From assembly GCA_025360565.1 (NCBI GenBank), contig JANYBY010000125.1, positions 1 to 21,935 on the forward strand: a DNA stretch of 21,935 nt, read 5' to 3'. The notes under the pieces were generated by a model. It did not search any database, was not told the DNA's origin, and saw only the letters and a program-made list of their open reading frames with translations. This DNA is from Bacteroidota bacterium (GTDB lineage: Bacteria > Bacteroidota > Bacteroidia > B-17B0 > Aurantibacillaceae). Made by a program: the position numbers and the translations under genes. This document shows, in pieces, positions 21,262-21,935 of the stretch; within the stretch, counting starts at the first letter, position 1; each line of letters begins with the position of its first letter.

Positions 21262-21935
21262 ATGGCATTATTAGTAAACAAAGTTGATAAGAACGTTTTA
21301 AAAAAACGTTTAAAGGAGGAAGCTCTTCACCGAAAAACTATTTCGTTTTATCGTTACGTAAATATTTCAGATCCCCAAAAATTGCGCGACGAGCTGTTTA
21401 TTGCCTGGAGCAATTTAAATTGTTTTGGCCGTATTTACCTTGCGCACGAAGGTATTAACGCGCAAATGAGCGTTCCCGAAAATAAGTGGGACGAGTTTTT
21501 GACGCAATTATATTCCGTTCCGTATTTTAAAGATGTGCCTATTAAATACGCGGTTGACGGGAATGGAAAATCGTTTTACAAATTAATTGTTAAGGTGCGC
21601 GATAAAATTGTGTCGGACGGAATTAACGATCCCGATTTTGATCCCTCTGATACCGGCAACTATTTAAACGCCCAACAATTTAACAACGCCATTGAAGATA
21701 AAAATACCATTGTGGTGGATATGCGCAACCACTATGAAAGCGAAGTAGGAAGGTTCGAAAATGCTTTTTGTCCGGATGCGGACACCTTCAGAGAAGAATT
21801 GCCGCAAGTGATAGAACATTTAAAAGGGCAAGAAGATAAAAAAATAATAATGTATTGCACCGGCGGCATTCGTTGCGAAAAGGCAAGCGCTTATTTTAAA
21901 TACAAAGGGTTTAAAGATGTAAACCATTTACAGGG
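21262..21935 (+). CDS. trhO: tRNA uridine(34) hydroxylase TrhO, 3' truncated by window
   Basis: Rhodanese-domain enzyme that hydroxylates uridine 34 of certain tRNAs (E. coli YceA). 224 codons are present; the full protein is about 320-350 residues. It matches the family closely: TISFYRYVNI, FGRIYLAHEGINAQMSVPE, GKSFYKLIVKVRDKIVSDGI, VDMRNHYESEVGRFENA, ADTFREELP, and the active-site loop MYCTGGIRCEKA with the catalytic Cys. ATG 21262 (MALLVNKVDKNVLKKRLKEE) aligns with the family start. An in-frame ATG at 21232 would add ten hydrophobic residues and is less likely. The C-terminal zinc-binding cysteines lie beyond the window. Confidence 0.93.
   Translation, partial: MALLVNKVDKNVLKKRLKEEALHRKTISFYRYVNISDPQKLRDELFIAWSNLNCFGRIYLAHEGINAQMSVPENKWDEFLTQLYSVPYFKDVPIKYAVDGNGKSFYKLIVKVRDKIVSDGINDPDFDPSDTGNYLNAQQFNNAIEDKNTIVVDMRNHYESEVGRFENAFCPDADTFREELPQVIEHLKGQEDKKIIMYCTGGIRCEKASAYFKYKGFKDVNHLQ

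Overview
The window comes from a Bacteroidota chromosome of fairly low GC content. The evidence is a type IX secretion gene set (a type B C-terminal sorting domain, PorP/SprF and a PorE-like OmpA protein), a DUF4286 gene, short TAnnTTTG-type promoter boxes, lipoproteins with an SCG lipobox, and the dispersed intergenic repeats common in this phylum. The class within Bacteroidota cannot be settled from the sequence.

Layout. Positions 1-821 are non-coding: a GC-rich repeat at the edge, then AT-rich DNA with two inverted repeats. Positions 822-8668 (minus strand) hold a three-gene module, transcribed as large secreted adhesin, then PorP/SprF-type outer-membrane protein, then PorE-like TPR/beta-propeller/OmpA protein. 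Intergenic repeats have invaded the 5' ends of the second and third genes; in the third the repeat cassette is read as protein and merges with the signal peptide. Positions 8916-10630 (minus) carry a DUF1905/YdeI-like protein and an overlapping pair of small membrane and lipoprotein genes of unknown function. Then come rpoN and tyrS, tightly linked on minus, with a divergent DUF4286 gene. A conserved-looking unknown protein follows on minus (14118-14555).

Positions 14840-16512 (minus) encode an ECF-type sigma factor and, 14 bases downstream, a membrane anti-sigma-like protein fused to an HtrA-type trypsin-like protease, a likely envelope-stress sensing pair. On plus, two paralogous 75-79 residue lipoproteins precede an Mrp/ApbC iron-sulfur carrier ATPase with an N-terminal DUF59 domain. 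Downstream of mrp on minus sits a ParE/RelE-type toxin-antitoxin pair. Beyond it lies a second, diverged copy of the mrp 3' end, which suggests the toxin-antitoxin cassette arrived with an allele exchange at the mrp tail. An SDR-type L-threonine 3-dehydrogenase and a small secreted protein follow on minus. The window ends inside trhO (plus strand, 3' truncated), preceded by a possible small RNA or attenuator.

The most notable items are the repeat cassette inside the PorE-like signal peptide, the missing ATG of the PorP gene, the anti-sigma/protease fusion and the mrp-tail duplication around the toxin-antitoxin pair. All functions are assigned from motifs and domain order read by eye; no database search was run.
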